27,051 nt of DNA, taken from NCBI GenBank assembly GCA_035510355.1, contig DATKHF010000018.1, positions 1 through 27,051 on the forward strand. The letters are read 5' to 3'. This document shows, in pieces, positions 6,407-13,850 of this stretch. This DNA comes from DATKHF01 sp035510355 (lineage in GTDB: Bacteria > Patescibacteriota > Saccharimonadia > Saccharimonadales > UBA4665). Position 1 is the stretch's first letter; each line of letters starts with the position of its first letter. The notes beneath the pieces are model-generated. The model was not told where the DNA came from and searched no databases. It saw only the letters and a program-made list of their open reading frames with translations. A program made the position numbers and the translations under genes.

Positions 6407-7729
6407 TTATGGTGCTAAACGATTAATATCCCGAGGGAAAAGTGTGGCTTCTTTAACGCTATTTAGACCGAGGATTTTTTCAACGGTCCGTTCTAGCCCC
6501 CACCCCCAGCCTCCATGAGGCGGCATACCGTAGCGATAAGCGCTTAATAGTGGGGCGTAGCCCGGGCTGCTGGGGTCACCACCCGAAGCCTTGAGTTGAG
6601 CAATAAGACGATCGTAGTGGTTCTCTCGCATACTGAGAGTGGCAATTTCAATGCCCCGGAATAACAGATCAGCGCGATCAGCAATATCTGGATTCTCCGC
6701 ATTAGCACGATGATAAAACTTAAACGTTTTACTTTTACTTGGCCAACCGACAACCAATACGGCGTCGCTACCCTTCTCTTTCTTAGCCCACTCGCAAACC
6801 CAACGCTCTTCGGCAGGTGCCAAATCATCTTCGTCACTATGATCTTCTTTTGTTGCAGCAAGAAACTTCTCATGGATTTCATGAATAGTTACGCGTGGAA
6901 TATCTGCAGCTTTCTTTGGAAGTACAAATTCTGGGACATTCCACATTTTTAGCTCCACTGCACAATCTTTTTTGACGGTTTCTATAACACTTAGTAAGCA
7001 GTTACCGGCAAGGTTTAGTAAATCCTCGAAGTCAATGAATCCAATCTCAACGTCGATCGTGATATATTCTGTCATGTGACGCGTCGTTGCGCTCGGTTCA
7101 GCTCGAAACGTCGGGTTTGTTTCAAAGACACGCTCAAATACTCCAACCATCATCTGTTTATAAAACTGGGCACTTTGGGCAAGCGTAGCGGTCTTGCCAA
7201 AGTAATCCAGTTTAAAGGCCTCTGCTCCGCCCTCTGTGGCTTCAGCAAGCAATTTTGGGCTATTTATTTCGGTGAAGTCATTTTCCTTGAAGAATTTACG
7301 GAAAGCTTCAAGAACTTTTGCTTGAACTCGAAAGATCGCAGTTTCTTGAAGGTTACGTAAACCAATCGGACGATTGTCTAGTAAGGTATCTAGATTATCA
7401 GGCTTATGGCTTAGTGGCTTATCGATTTCGATTAATGGTTCATCGGTCACAGGTACGAGCACTTCGAGTTTTGGTTCGTGAATTTCGGCACCTCCTGGTG
7501 CGCGTTGTTCTTCGACGGCTTTACCGTCTACACTTATAACTGTACCGATTTGTAGCCCACGTAGCTTTTCTACTTCACTTTTGTCTTGAACAACAACTTG
7601 CATGAGACCTGAGCGGTCTCGTACATTGATAAACGTTAGACCACCGAGTAAACGTTTTTTGTGCAGCCAACCTTCGATATGGACTTGCTCGCCGATATGA
7701 CTTGCTACTTCGGAACTAAGAATTCTCAT
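6407..7729 (-). CDS. aspS: Aspartyl-tRNA synthetase, archaeal type
   Basis: Class II synthetase that charges tRNA-Asp, and possibly tRNA-Asn if non-discriminating. Seen: an OB-fold anticodon-binding domain (about 15-95, HIEGWLHKKRLLGGLTFINVRDRSG), TEINSPKL (153-160) in motif 1, ATEGGAEAF (164-172), motif 2 FRAEPSATTRHMTE (208-221), and motif 3 GWGWGLERT with Arg414. The 440-aa length and absence of the GAD insertion domain mark the archaeal/eukaryotic-like form, not the about 590-aa bacterial form. Such enzymes are often non-discriminating and work with GatCAB to make Asn-tRNA; neither gatCAB nor asnS lies here, so that is open. The ATG at 7729 has only a weak upstream purine run. A 129-base leader with a strong hairpin separates it from the upstream gene. 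Confidence 0.95.
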   Translation of the reverse strand: MRILSSEVASHIGEQVHIEGWLHKKRLLGGLTFINVRDRSGLMQVVVQDKSEVEKLRGLQIGTVISVDGKAVEEQRAPGGAEIHEPKLEVLVPVTDEPLIEIDKPLSHKPDNLDTLLDNRPIGLRNLQETAIFRVQAKVLEAFRKFFKENDFTEINSPKLLAEATEGGAEAFKLDYFGKTATLAQSAQFYKQMMVGVFERVFETNPTFRAEPSATTRHMTEYITIDVEIGFIDFEDLLNLAGNCLLSVIETVKKDCAVELKMWNVPEFVLPKKAADIPRVTIHEIHEKFLAATKEDHSDEDDLAPAEERWVCEWAKKEKGSDAVLVVGWPSKSKTFKFYHRANAENPDIADRADLLFRGIEIATLSMRENHYDRLIAQLKASGGDPSSPGYAPLLSAYRYGMPPHGGWGWGLERTVEKILGLNSVKEATLFPRDINRLAP

Positions 7730-7773
7730 AGGGATCTTTCTTATTAGATTTATGGTAATGACTTTAGATGAAG

Positions 7774-7815
7774 GGTCGCCTACACAGCCGCCATTAGTCT
7801 TAGCAGCTACAGACC
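7774..7815 (-). other. Hairpin in the aspS leader
   Basis: On the minus strand GGTC (7815-7812) pairs with GACC (7777-7774), and inside it AGCTGC (7808-7803) pairs with GCGGCT (7791-7786). It has no T-tract and no T-box signature (no UGGNACC bulge sequence). It may be an aspS leader structure or part of a terminator region for the upstream membrane protein; function unknown. Confidence 0.35.
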
Positions 7816-7858
7816 CCGGGATTCATATTCGGCCAAACCAAACAATCACTCATCGGTG

Positions 7859-8908
7859 TTATTCTACCACGTCTTCAGCTTCGACGTCAGTTTTTTCATG
7901 TTCATCAGGCTCGACCTTAGCCTGAGCAGCTGCTACAGCATTAAGATCACCGTAGCGATCGAACTCATCGAGAGTGGGTTTGCCGACGATTTGTTTTAGG
8001 ACATCCTCAATCGTAATAATGCCGACAAACTCTTCGAACTTATTAACCACGACAAACAAGTGGTGATTTGTTTTAAGAAATGCCTGTAATACTTGGTAAA
8101 GTGAGAACTCCTCGTGGACGTAATGCACGTCGCGTTTCATAATACTTCTGATAGATTTACTACTTTTGGCTTCGACCAATAGGTCTTGCAGGTACAAGGT
8201 ACCAATAATATGATCTTTTTTACCTTCATAGACAGGAAAACTCATGTAGCCGGTTTGATGAAGCTCGTCAATGAGAACTGGGCTAATAATTTCACTTGAT
8301 CCAACTGTTCGCACGGCTCGACGTGGCATGAGAGCATCACGTGCTAGTTTATCTTCAAAGGTCAAGGCTCGTTCGGCAAAGTCAAGTTCTGCTAGCGAAA
8401 TACGGCTGTCAGTTTGTTCTTTCTGCCATTCTAAAAGTTCTAATAAATCATTTTTATCGTACATACCGGTATGGACATTGATGCCGTAACGATCATGGAT
8501 GACACCGCTAACTCTTTCTAGTAAAGGGTGGACATAGCGCAACATCCAACTAAGTGGTGGCGCGAATAGAGTCGCCATATGGCTACTTATAGATGTTAGT
8601 CGAGACGACGGTAGCCATAAAAAGCCAAGCCACAATAAAAGTACAGTGAGTGAGAAAGCAAGCCAGGCTGTTAATGCTACGGAGAAAAGTACAAAGCTGC
8701 CAGCAGCAGTCAAGACAATTACGATAAATAGCAGCGCTTGTAAGCTAGATCCATAGGCAGCAGCACGGTAGAGAGTTTTAGCAGGATACTGTCCTTCGCG
8801 CGCTTGACGCCTAAGCTCTTTGAGGGGTAAATGATGGTACGTTTTGTTTAGAACAATTGCCAACAGCATAATAACAGCTAGGGTAATGGCAAAAGTAAGA
8901 TTAAGCAT
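7859..8908 (-). CDS. CNNM/CorC-like membrane protein with CBS domain pair
   Basis: An integral membrane protein with a cytosolic CBS module, of the hemolysin-C/CorC/CNNM type linked to divalent cation (Mg2+/Co2+) transport. Seen: hydrophobic segments at about 3-20, 55-75 and 78-100, an amphipathic link (110-140), then two CBS motifs. CBS1 is around 190-255 (DALMPRRAVRTVGSS...YMSFPVYEGKKDHIIGTLYLQDLL) and CBS2 around 260-315 (RDVHYVHEEFSLYQVLQAF...HLFVVVNKFEEFVGIITIEDVLKQIVG). The end is acidic (DEHEKTDVEAEDVVE). The membrane part is shorter and more divergent than canonical DUF21, and the CorC_HlyC C-terminal domain is absent. It is divergent from the dsbA-like gene, with 82 bases between. 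A weak TAAGAT box lies 6 bases before the ATG. Confidence 0.8.
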   Translation of the reverse strand: MLNLTFAITLAVIMLLAIVLNKTYHHLPLKELRRQAREGQYPAKTLYRAAAYGSSLQALLFIVIVLTAAGSFVLFSVALTAWLAFSLTVLLLWLGFLWLPSSRLTSISSHMATLFAPPLSWMLRYVHPLLERVSGVIHDRYGINVHTGMYDKNDLLELLEWQKEQTDSRISLAELDFAERALTFEDKLARDALMPRRAVRTVGSSEIISPVLIDELHQTGYMSFPVYEGKKDHIIGTLYLQDLLVEAKSSKSIRSIMKRDVHYVHEEFSLYQVLQAFLKTNHHLFVVVNKFEEFVGIITIEDVLKQIVGKPTLDEFDRYGDLNAVAAAQAKVEPDEHEKTDVEAEDVVE

Positions 8909-8955
8909 GCCCCAATCTTACCCCGGAAGCCTAGGGAATTCAAAGCAATTGGCTA

Positions 8956-8964
8956 TGTTATACT
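8956..8964 (+). promoter_or_regulatory. Extended -10 promoter of the dsbA-like gene
   Basis: The site reads TGT-TATACT, with predicted transcription start near 8971. AAGGAG (8977-8982) follows, 8 bases before the ATG at 8991. No -35 match. Confidence 0.6.
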
Positions 8965-8990
8965 TATTGCACGAATAAGGAGATAGTGTC

Positions 8991-9728
8991 ATGGATAAGC
9001 GTTTTTGGGGAATTCTGATTCTTGTCGTAGTTGTTTTGGGTGGTATTTTTTGGATTACTTCCGGCAACAAAGCTAACGCACCGAGCAACAGTGGTCAACC
9101 AACAAATCACGTACAAGGTCAGAATCAATATGGAATAACTCTTGTAGAGTATGGTGACTATCAATGTCCATATTGCGGTGAATACTATACAACCGTTAAG
9201 CAGGTAGCAGCTGAGTACTCGCCTTATATTAAATTCCAATTTCGTAATTTACCACTCACACAATTACACCCAAACGCTTTTTCCGGAGCTCGTGCCGCTG
9301 AAGCAGCAAGCTTAATGGGCCAATTCTGGCAAATGCATGATGTGCTGTACGAGGCAAATGTAGAATATTACGCTAGTAATGAAAAAATCGCTTCTTGGAT
9401 TAGCTCTTCTGATCCCCTGTCCTATTTTGACCAGTACGCTCAACAGCTTGGCCTGAATGTAAGCCAATTTAATACTGACTACGCAAGTAGTTCTGTTAAC
9501 AACAGCATCAATGCAGACGTAGCAGCCTTTGCTAAAACGGGCCTTCAAGAAGCTACGCCGACATTCATACTAAACGGCAAACAGATTCAACCTGCGCCTA
9601 GCGTAAGTAGCTTCGAGCAAGCCATAAATGCTGTGATTAAGCAGAAGGGCTTTACACCGCCCGCTAGCACGTCAAGCTCTAGTAGTTCCACTTCGACTGC
9701 TACACCTGGTCAATCAGTTCAGAAGTAA
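8991..9728 (+). CDS. DsbA-family thiol:disulfide oxidoreductase, membrane anchored
   Basis: Extracytoplasmic thioredoxin-fold protein that would introduce or isomerise disulfides in exported proteins. Seen: short basic N-terminus MDKR, a hydrophobic helix (about 6-24) acting as signal anchor, a Ser/Asn/Gln-rich linker (25-47), and the active site CPYC (Cys59-Cys62) in YGDYQCPYCGEYY. The helical insertion contains FRNLPLTQLHPNAFSGARAAEAA, and the cis-proline loop is EATPTFILNG. The C-terminal 20 residues are nearly all Ser/Thr/Ala, a possible wall-spanning or disordered tail. It belongs to the Thioredoxin_4/BdbD type common in Gram-positive-like envelopes. A DsbB or VKOR partner is not in the window. 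Confidence 0.92.
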   Translation: MDKRFWGILILVVVVLGGIFWITSGNKANAPSNSGQPTNHVQGQNQYGITLVEYGDYQCPYCGEYYTTVKQVAAEYSPYIKFQFRNLPLTQLHPNAFSGARAAEAASLMGQFWQMHDVLYEANVEYYASNEKIASWISSSDPLSYFDQYAQQLGLNVSQFNTDYASSSVNNSINADVAAFAKTGLQEATPTFILNGKQIQPAPSVSSFEQAINAVIKQKGFTPPASTSSSSSSTSTATPGQSVQK

Positions 9729-9733
9729 GTTAC

Positions 9734-9753
9734 CGCCGGATTTTGGCGTTTTT
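9734..9753 (+). terminator. Weak intrinsic terminator after the dsbA-like gene
   Basis: CGCC (9734-9737) pairs with GGCG (9745-9748) around a 7-base loop and is followed by five T. The stem is only 4 bp, so termination is probably partial. The antiporter starts 45 bases further on. Confidence 0.45.
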
Positions 9754-9798
9754 ACTCCGCAGGTTGTACAATAAAGACAGTTAACAGTTAAAATAAAC

Positions 9799-11496
9799 AT
9801 GGTAACTGATACTATCTTTCTTGAACTGAGCCTGGTGATAGCCTTGGCCGCTGGCGTAGCTTTAGTAATGCGCCTCATTCGCCAGCCACTTATCATTGGT
9901 TATATCTTGACGGGTATTATTGTTGGACCGTCTGTGTTGCACCTTATTAAAACACCGGCCACGATTACCAGTTTTAGCGATATCGGTATAGCCCTACTGC
10001 TTTTCATCATTGGCTTGGGGTTAAATCCTCGGGTTATTAAAGAAGTCGGCAAGGTAGCAGCAATAATTGGCGTTGTGCAGGTTGGTCTGACGGCGGTCTT
10101 GGGCTGGGCTGGAGCTACGTTACTCGGAGCCGGTAAGAATGAAGCTATCCTTCTGGGTATTGCTGTATCGTTTAGTAGTACCATAATTATCCTGAAATTA
10201 CTTTCTGATAAAAAAGAACAGTCACGATTGTATGGCAAGCTCGCTATAGGCTTACTACTGGTACAAGATTTGATAGCCATGGCAGCCCTACTATGGGTTA
10301 GCGCTCTGCAAGGCGGTAACGGGGTATCCTTGCATGCTCTCGAAGTCTTAGGTTTTAAAGGTTTAGCCATTGTCATAGGACTGTTCGTGCTAGGTTGGGT
10401 GGTATTACCAAAACTACATAAGTTAATTGCAGGCAGTTCAGAATTTTTATTCCTGTTTGCGATTGGGTATGGCTTTGGGGCAGCCGCACTGTTTGCTAAG
10501 ATCGGCGCTAGTATCGAAGTTGGAGCGCTGTTAGCCGGCGTGTCATTGGCTTCACTGCCCTACACTCAGGAAATGAGTGCCCGGCTTCGGCCACTTCGTG
10601 ACTTTTTCGTCATTGTATTCTTTATTTCGCTAGGGACACGCCTGGGTTTTGGCAATATTGATCATTTACTGCCAATCATTATCTTTGGAACCCTGGTGGC
10701 AATAATAGCTAAGCCATTGATCGTACTGGCACTACTAGGGGTTATGGGCTATACCAAACAAACAAGCTTCAAGACCGCCGTGGCCATGGGTCAAATTAGT
10801 GAATTTTCCTTAGTACTACTTATTCTGGCGAATCATCAGGGCTTAATAAGCAACGGCTGGGTCAGCGCCCTAACAGTCATGGCGCTTATCAGCATTGCAG
10901 TATCAACGTATCTCGTGCTCTATAATCAACAGCTCTATCATGTGCTAGAACGTTTCCTGGTTATTTTTGAACGACGACGCCAGAACTTTGAACGAGAGTT
11001 AGTACACCGTCATGACATGATTCTTTTTGGCTACCAGCAAGGTGGGCATGAGTTTGTTAAAGTTTTTGAGAGTCTAAAAAAACCCTTCGTTGTTGTCGAT
11101 TACGATCCAGACGCCATTGAGCTTTTAGAGCATCAGAAAATTCCTTTTATCTATGGTGATGCTATGGACGTTGAGCTACTAGAAGAAGCAGGTCTCGACA
11201 AAGCCAAGTTAGTAATCTCAACGATTACTGATTACAAAATTAATCAGTTTTTACTAGAGTTACTCGGCAAAATTAATGAGGGCGCCGTTATTATTCTGCA
11301 TGCTGACACCGTAGAGCACGCTTTGCAGTTTTATAAAGAAGGGGCTAGCTACGTTATGCTACCGCATTTCGTTGGTAGTCAAAAAATTGGGACGTTCTTG
11401 CGTAAAAATGGGTTGAGTAAACGTGAATTCAAACACTACCGCGAACGACATCTAGCTTATTTGCAACATAACTATCCTTTAGTTAATGACGCGTAG
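9799..11496 (+). CDS. CPA2-family cation:proton antiporter with TrkA-N domain
   Basis: Membrane Na+(K+)/H+ exchanger or K+ efflux protein of the KefB/RosB type. Seen: about a dozen hydrophobic segments from 6 to about 385, with the family patterns QPLIIGYILTGIIVGPS (29-45), LLLFIIGLGLNPR (66-78), GIAVSFSSTIIILKLLSDK and LLLVQDLIAM. A basic linker (ERRRQNFEREL) follows, then a C-terminal RCK/TrkA-N Rossmann domain from about 405: MILFGYQQGGHEF in place of the glycine-rich loop, VVVDYDPDAIELL with the acidic end of strand 2, and IYGDAMDVELLEEAGL. The glycine loop reads GYQQGG, which is poorer than GxGxxG. Nucleotide binding is likely but not certain. The last 25 bases overlap the convergent nadD. 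No clear Shine-Dalgarno precedes the ATG at 9799; TACAAT at 9767-9772 may be its -10. Confidence 0.92.
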   Translation: MVTDTIFLELSLVIALAAGVALVMRLIRQPLIIGYILTGIIVGPSVLHLIKTPATITSFSDIGIALLLFIIGLGLNPRVIKEVGKVAAIIGVVQVGLTAVLGWAGATLLGAGKNEAILLGIAVSFSSTIIILKLLSDKKEQSRLYGKLAIGLLLVQDLIAMAALLWVSALQGGNGVSLHALEVLGFKGLAIVIGLFVLGWVVLPKLHKLIAGSSEFLFLFAIGYGFGAAALFAKIGASIEVGALLAGVSLASLPYTQEMSARLRPLRDFFVIVFFISLGTRLGFGNIDHLLPIIIFGTLVAIIAKPLIVLALLGVMGYTKQTSFKTAVAMGQISEFSLVLLILANHQGLISNGWVSALTVMALISIAVSTYLVLYNQQLYHVLERFLVIFERRRQNFERELVHRHDMILFGYQQGGHEFVKVFESLKKPFVVVDYDPDAIELLEHQKIPFIYGDAMDVELLEEAGLDKAKLVISTITDYKINQFLLELLGKINEGAVIILHADTVEHALQFYKEGASYVMLPHFVGSQKIGTFLRKNGLSKREFKHYRERHLAYLQHNYPLVNDA

Positions 11497-12083
11497 AGCC
11501 ACTGGTCTCGGGTATAGCGATAGACACTGGGCAGCAAGCCAGTAGTTGGTTGATTACGTCTCAAGGCTTGGCGAATTTTTGAAGATGAAATGTGTTGCTC
11601 AGAAGTCGTTATACTATGAACACTCCGAGGCTGAACTGGTAAGTCAGCAAGTGTCTTTTGAATTGTCGTAAGATCATCACTCTTACGCATAGCGATAATT
11701 AATCCAGCAGTTTGTAAATAGGTGCTTAGCTCATCAGGCGACCAGCTTGGGCTCGTAAGCTTTTGAGCAGCATCGGAACCCATCAAAAAAACTAATGCTG
11801 CGTCAGGGAATTCCTTTTGTAGTTTGGGTAAGGTATGTGGAACATCAAAGGATAAGTCTGGTAGTTCAAGAAGGGCGAGATTTTGATATGGCCTAATAGC
11901 CCGAGTAATCATAGCCGTGCGATGGCCAAAGTGTTCTACAGCTGGTTTATTACGAGGCCGTCGCTCGGGCAAGAAGACGACTTTGGTTAATTTAGCCTCT
12001 TTGGCCGCTTGTAGCGCAAACGTTATATGGCCAGCGTGTACTGGATCAAAGGCGCCGGCAAAAATACCAATCTTAGATTTCAA
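11472..12083 (-). CDS. nadD: Nicotinate-nucleotide adenylyltransferase
   Basis: Converts nicotinate mononucleotide and ATP to deamido-NAD, in the cytosolic NAD pathway. Seen (numbering from the TTG at 12083): GIFAGAFDPVHAGH (6-19) with the HxGH nucleotidyl-transfer motif at 16-19, FLPERRPRNKP, FLMGSDAAQKL and the C-terminal ISSSKIR motif. The frame also opens to an ATG at 12143. The TTG at 12083 is chosen because AAGGAGG lies 5 bases upstream, the protein then begins MKSKIGIFAG as expected, and overlap with the zinc-ribbon gene falls to 11 bases. The 203-aa length is typical. It is the last gene of the unit that begins with the riboswitch-led 527-aa gene, and its 3' end overlaps the antiporter by 25 bases. 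Other NAD genes are not in the window. Confidence 0.92.
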   Translation of the reverse strand: MKSKIGIFAGAFDPVHAGHITFALQAAKEAKLTKVVFLPERRPRNKPAVEHFGHRTAMITRAIRPYQNLALLELPDLSFDVPHTLPKLQKEFPDAALVFLMGSDAAQKLTSPSWSPDELSTYLQTAGLIIAMRKSDDLTTIQKTLADLPVQPRSVHSITTSEQHISSSKIRQALRRNQPTTGLLPSVYRYTRDQWLYASLTKG

Positions 12084-12240
12084 GAGGGCCTCCTTCGCAG
12101 CACTTAGTTGGCATATGACAACTTGGACAGACGAAATGACCATGCACTGGCTCTATGGGATAGAACCCACAGGCATCACAAAATAACGCCGGAGACTTTT
12201 CTTTAACCAGTTCTTGATACGGATTAAGGTCGTCGCTCAT
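12073..12240 (-). CDS. Zinc-ribbon miniprotein
   Basis: A 55-aa protein with CDAC (Cys21, Cys24) and CPSC (Cys38, Cys41) spaced as a zinc ribbon, followed by a further CC pair (47-48) in HMPTKCCEGGP. The N-terminus MSDDLNPYQELVKEKSP is acidic. Start: ATG at 12240 or 12249, neither with a clear ribosome-binding site. The 19-base gap after the stop of the 527-aa gene suggests translational coupling. It overlaps nadD by 11 bases. The function is unknown; zinc binding is inferred from the cysteine spacing. Confidence 0.75.
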   Translation of the reverse strand: MSDDLNPYQELVKEKSPALFCDACGFYPIEPVHGHFVCPSCHMPTKCCEGGPLEI

Positions 12241-12259
12241 ACTATTCATTATATTAAAT

Positions 12260-13843
12260 TTAGGCAGCCGCTGCGATAGCGGTTTCGGCAATCTTCTTTT
12301 CCCTATCTTTTTCTTGGCGCCACTGCTCAAGTGAAGTAATAGGTGTTAATTCTGTGGAAGGTTCATCGGACTCTTTAGATTTGCCAACCATCTTGGTTGG
12401 GTCTTTTCCTCGATTAAATAGTTTTTGGCAACGTTCAAGACAAACACCACAACCACCAACCCACACTTTGCGCGGTCGTGTCGGGCATGTAGGCACGACA
12501 CATTTGTCGATTCGCTTTTTGCCAATTCTCTCATTATAACTATTTAGGCCACCATAAGCTGCTTGCGGATTGTCCGGATTGTCGTCGACGGTGCCGTCAG
12601 CTTTTCTGTTTGCGGTCTCACTGCTTAACTCTACTTGCCCGGCGCAACCACCATAAGACCGTCCCGCTCGTATGCCTGATTCAACATGGTTCGCTAAGTA
12701 CTGGTGAGTAATAAGTTCACCTGGCACATATACTAATTCATTTACTGCTGATTGATTAGTTTCGTGAACTGCAGTGTTAGATTCAGTCTTATTAATAAAG
12801 GCTGGCAGGCCTTTTCGCAGAACTTCAACAGCGGCATAACGAATAATCGACTCCATGGTTTTGCCAAGTTCGTCATCGAAAGATTCTGCATTACCAACGC
12901 GCAGTAACTGTGCTCTGATTTCGCCTTTCATTTTGCTTAAATCGATATTAAGCATTGCTGTGGCCAGACCTTGTAGAGTTTCATTGTTTGTGCGTGTATA
13001 CACTGCTTCAGAAAGGGCTGGATAATAGGCCTTAAAGATTCCTTCAACCACATCCATATTATTATCAATATATTCACTTACTGAATGCCGCTCGCCAGTC
13101 AGGCCGCGACGCTCATAGTATTTTTTGCGTAACGCCTTTACGTATTCCTGCGCTTGCTTTGGGTCACCTTGACGTTTTATACCATGTAAAATCCAAGTAT
13201 TTGGTGATTCATTAGGTGGTATAGCGACACCCTCTTCAGCCATGATTTCTCGCCATGTTTCTTCATCGCTCATATCGATTGAATATGAACCAGCAACCAA
13301 ACTTGTTTCGCTCACCTTGGAATGCCACTGTAGGTAGGTTAGCCCTTCACGATACCCTAAGTTCTTATATGTTTTTGTGTATTTTTGGAGCTCTTTTTTT
13401 GGTTCCATGCTTAACGCAAACCAGGTCTCGCCAGGTTCTAGTTCATCAACAGTTATGGCTGTTTGGAGATAGCCTTTATCTCGAATAGCTTGTGCCCTGA
13501 GTTCAGGTACTACCTTTGCAACTGTTTCGGAGATATGTTGACCATCGGCAATCATATCGACTATCGGCATTCCATCAGTATCTCGAGCTTTGCCGTCGAC
13601 TATGTCATGCTCTCGTTGCTCGTCAATATCAAGTCTGTCACGAAATTCTGAATCCGTTTTAAGCATTTCTCGAACACCACTCATAAAGTCAGCAAAGGCC
13701 TGTCTTTCAGGATCAAATGATTCTGTAAACTCTTCCTCACCTTCAACTGCTAAACGACCTATTGCACGTAATTTAGTTAGTGAACGAGCATATTCTTCGT
13801 TTTCTGGGTGTATGATTTCTGGTGTTTCGGCTGCGTCGGCCAT
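12260..13843 (-). CDS. 527-aa conserved-looking orphan protein behind a cobalamin riboswitch
   Basis: I do not recognise this family. The protein is soluble: no signal peptide, no membrane helix. The first about 130 residues are acidic and helical; 130-260 are mixed, with aromatic-rich stretches (ETWFALSMEPKK, GYREGLTYLQWHSK); 260-350 are helical. From 390 it becomes Gly-rich (AGRSYGGCAG, 393-402) and then carries a cysteine cluster Cys448-x4-Cys453-x11-Cys465-x2-Cys468-x3-Cys472 (one more at 400), likely a metal site. The tail is charged, with an Ala-rich end. No B12-binding DxHxxG motif, no radical-SAM CxxxCxxC and no nucleotide-binding loop are visible. The ATG at 13843 follows AGAGGA at 13856-13851. 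It appears to head a unit with the zinc-ribbon gene and nadD. The upstream leader is a cobalamin riboswitch, so expression should respond to B12. Confidence 0.8.
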   Translation of the reverse strand: MADAAETPEIIHPENEEYARSLTKLRAIGRLAVEGEEEFTESFDPERQAFADFMSGVREMLKTDSEFRDRLDIDEQREHDIVDGKARDTDGMPIVDMIADGQHISETVAKVVPELRAQAIRDKGYLQTAITVDELEPGETWFALSMEPKKELQKYTKTYKNLGYREGLTYLQWHSKVSETSLVAGSYSIDMSDEETWREIMAEEGVAIPPNESPNTWILHGIKRQGDPKQAQEYVKALRKKYYERRGLTGERHSVSEYIDNNMDVVEGIFKAYYPALSEAVYTRTNNETLQGLATAMLNIDLSKMKGEIRAQLLRVGNAESFDDELGKTMESIIRYAAVEVLRKGLPAFINKTESNTAVHETNQSAVNELVYVPGELITHQYLANHVESGIRAGRSYGGCAGQVELSSETANRKADGTVDDNPDNPQAAYGGLNSYNERIGKKRIDKCVVPTCPTRPRKVWVGGCGVCLERCQKLFNRGKDPTKMVGKSKESDEPSTELTPITSLEQWRQEKDREKKIAETAIAAAA

Positions 13844-13850
13844 AAATATA

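Noticed and set aside
7730..7858. T-box leader for aspS.
   Set aside because: No UGGNACC antiterminator bulge sequence, no Stem I features and no terminator were seen.
9900..10376. Minus-strand open frame of 158 codons inside the antiporter gene.
   Set aside because: It mirrors the hydrophobic codons of the antiporter and has no family features; the antiporter frame is clearly coding.
12260..13843. The 527-aa gene as a B12-dependent (class II) ribonucleotide reductase, given the riboswitch and C-terminal cysteines.
   Set aside because: It is too short, and no RNR finger-loop or substrate-binding motifs are visible. The cysteine spacing looks like a metal site rather than the redox tail.
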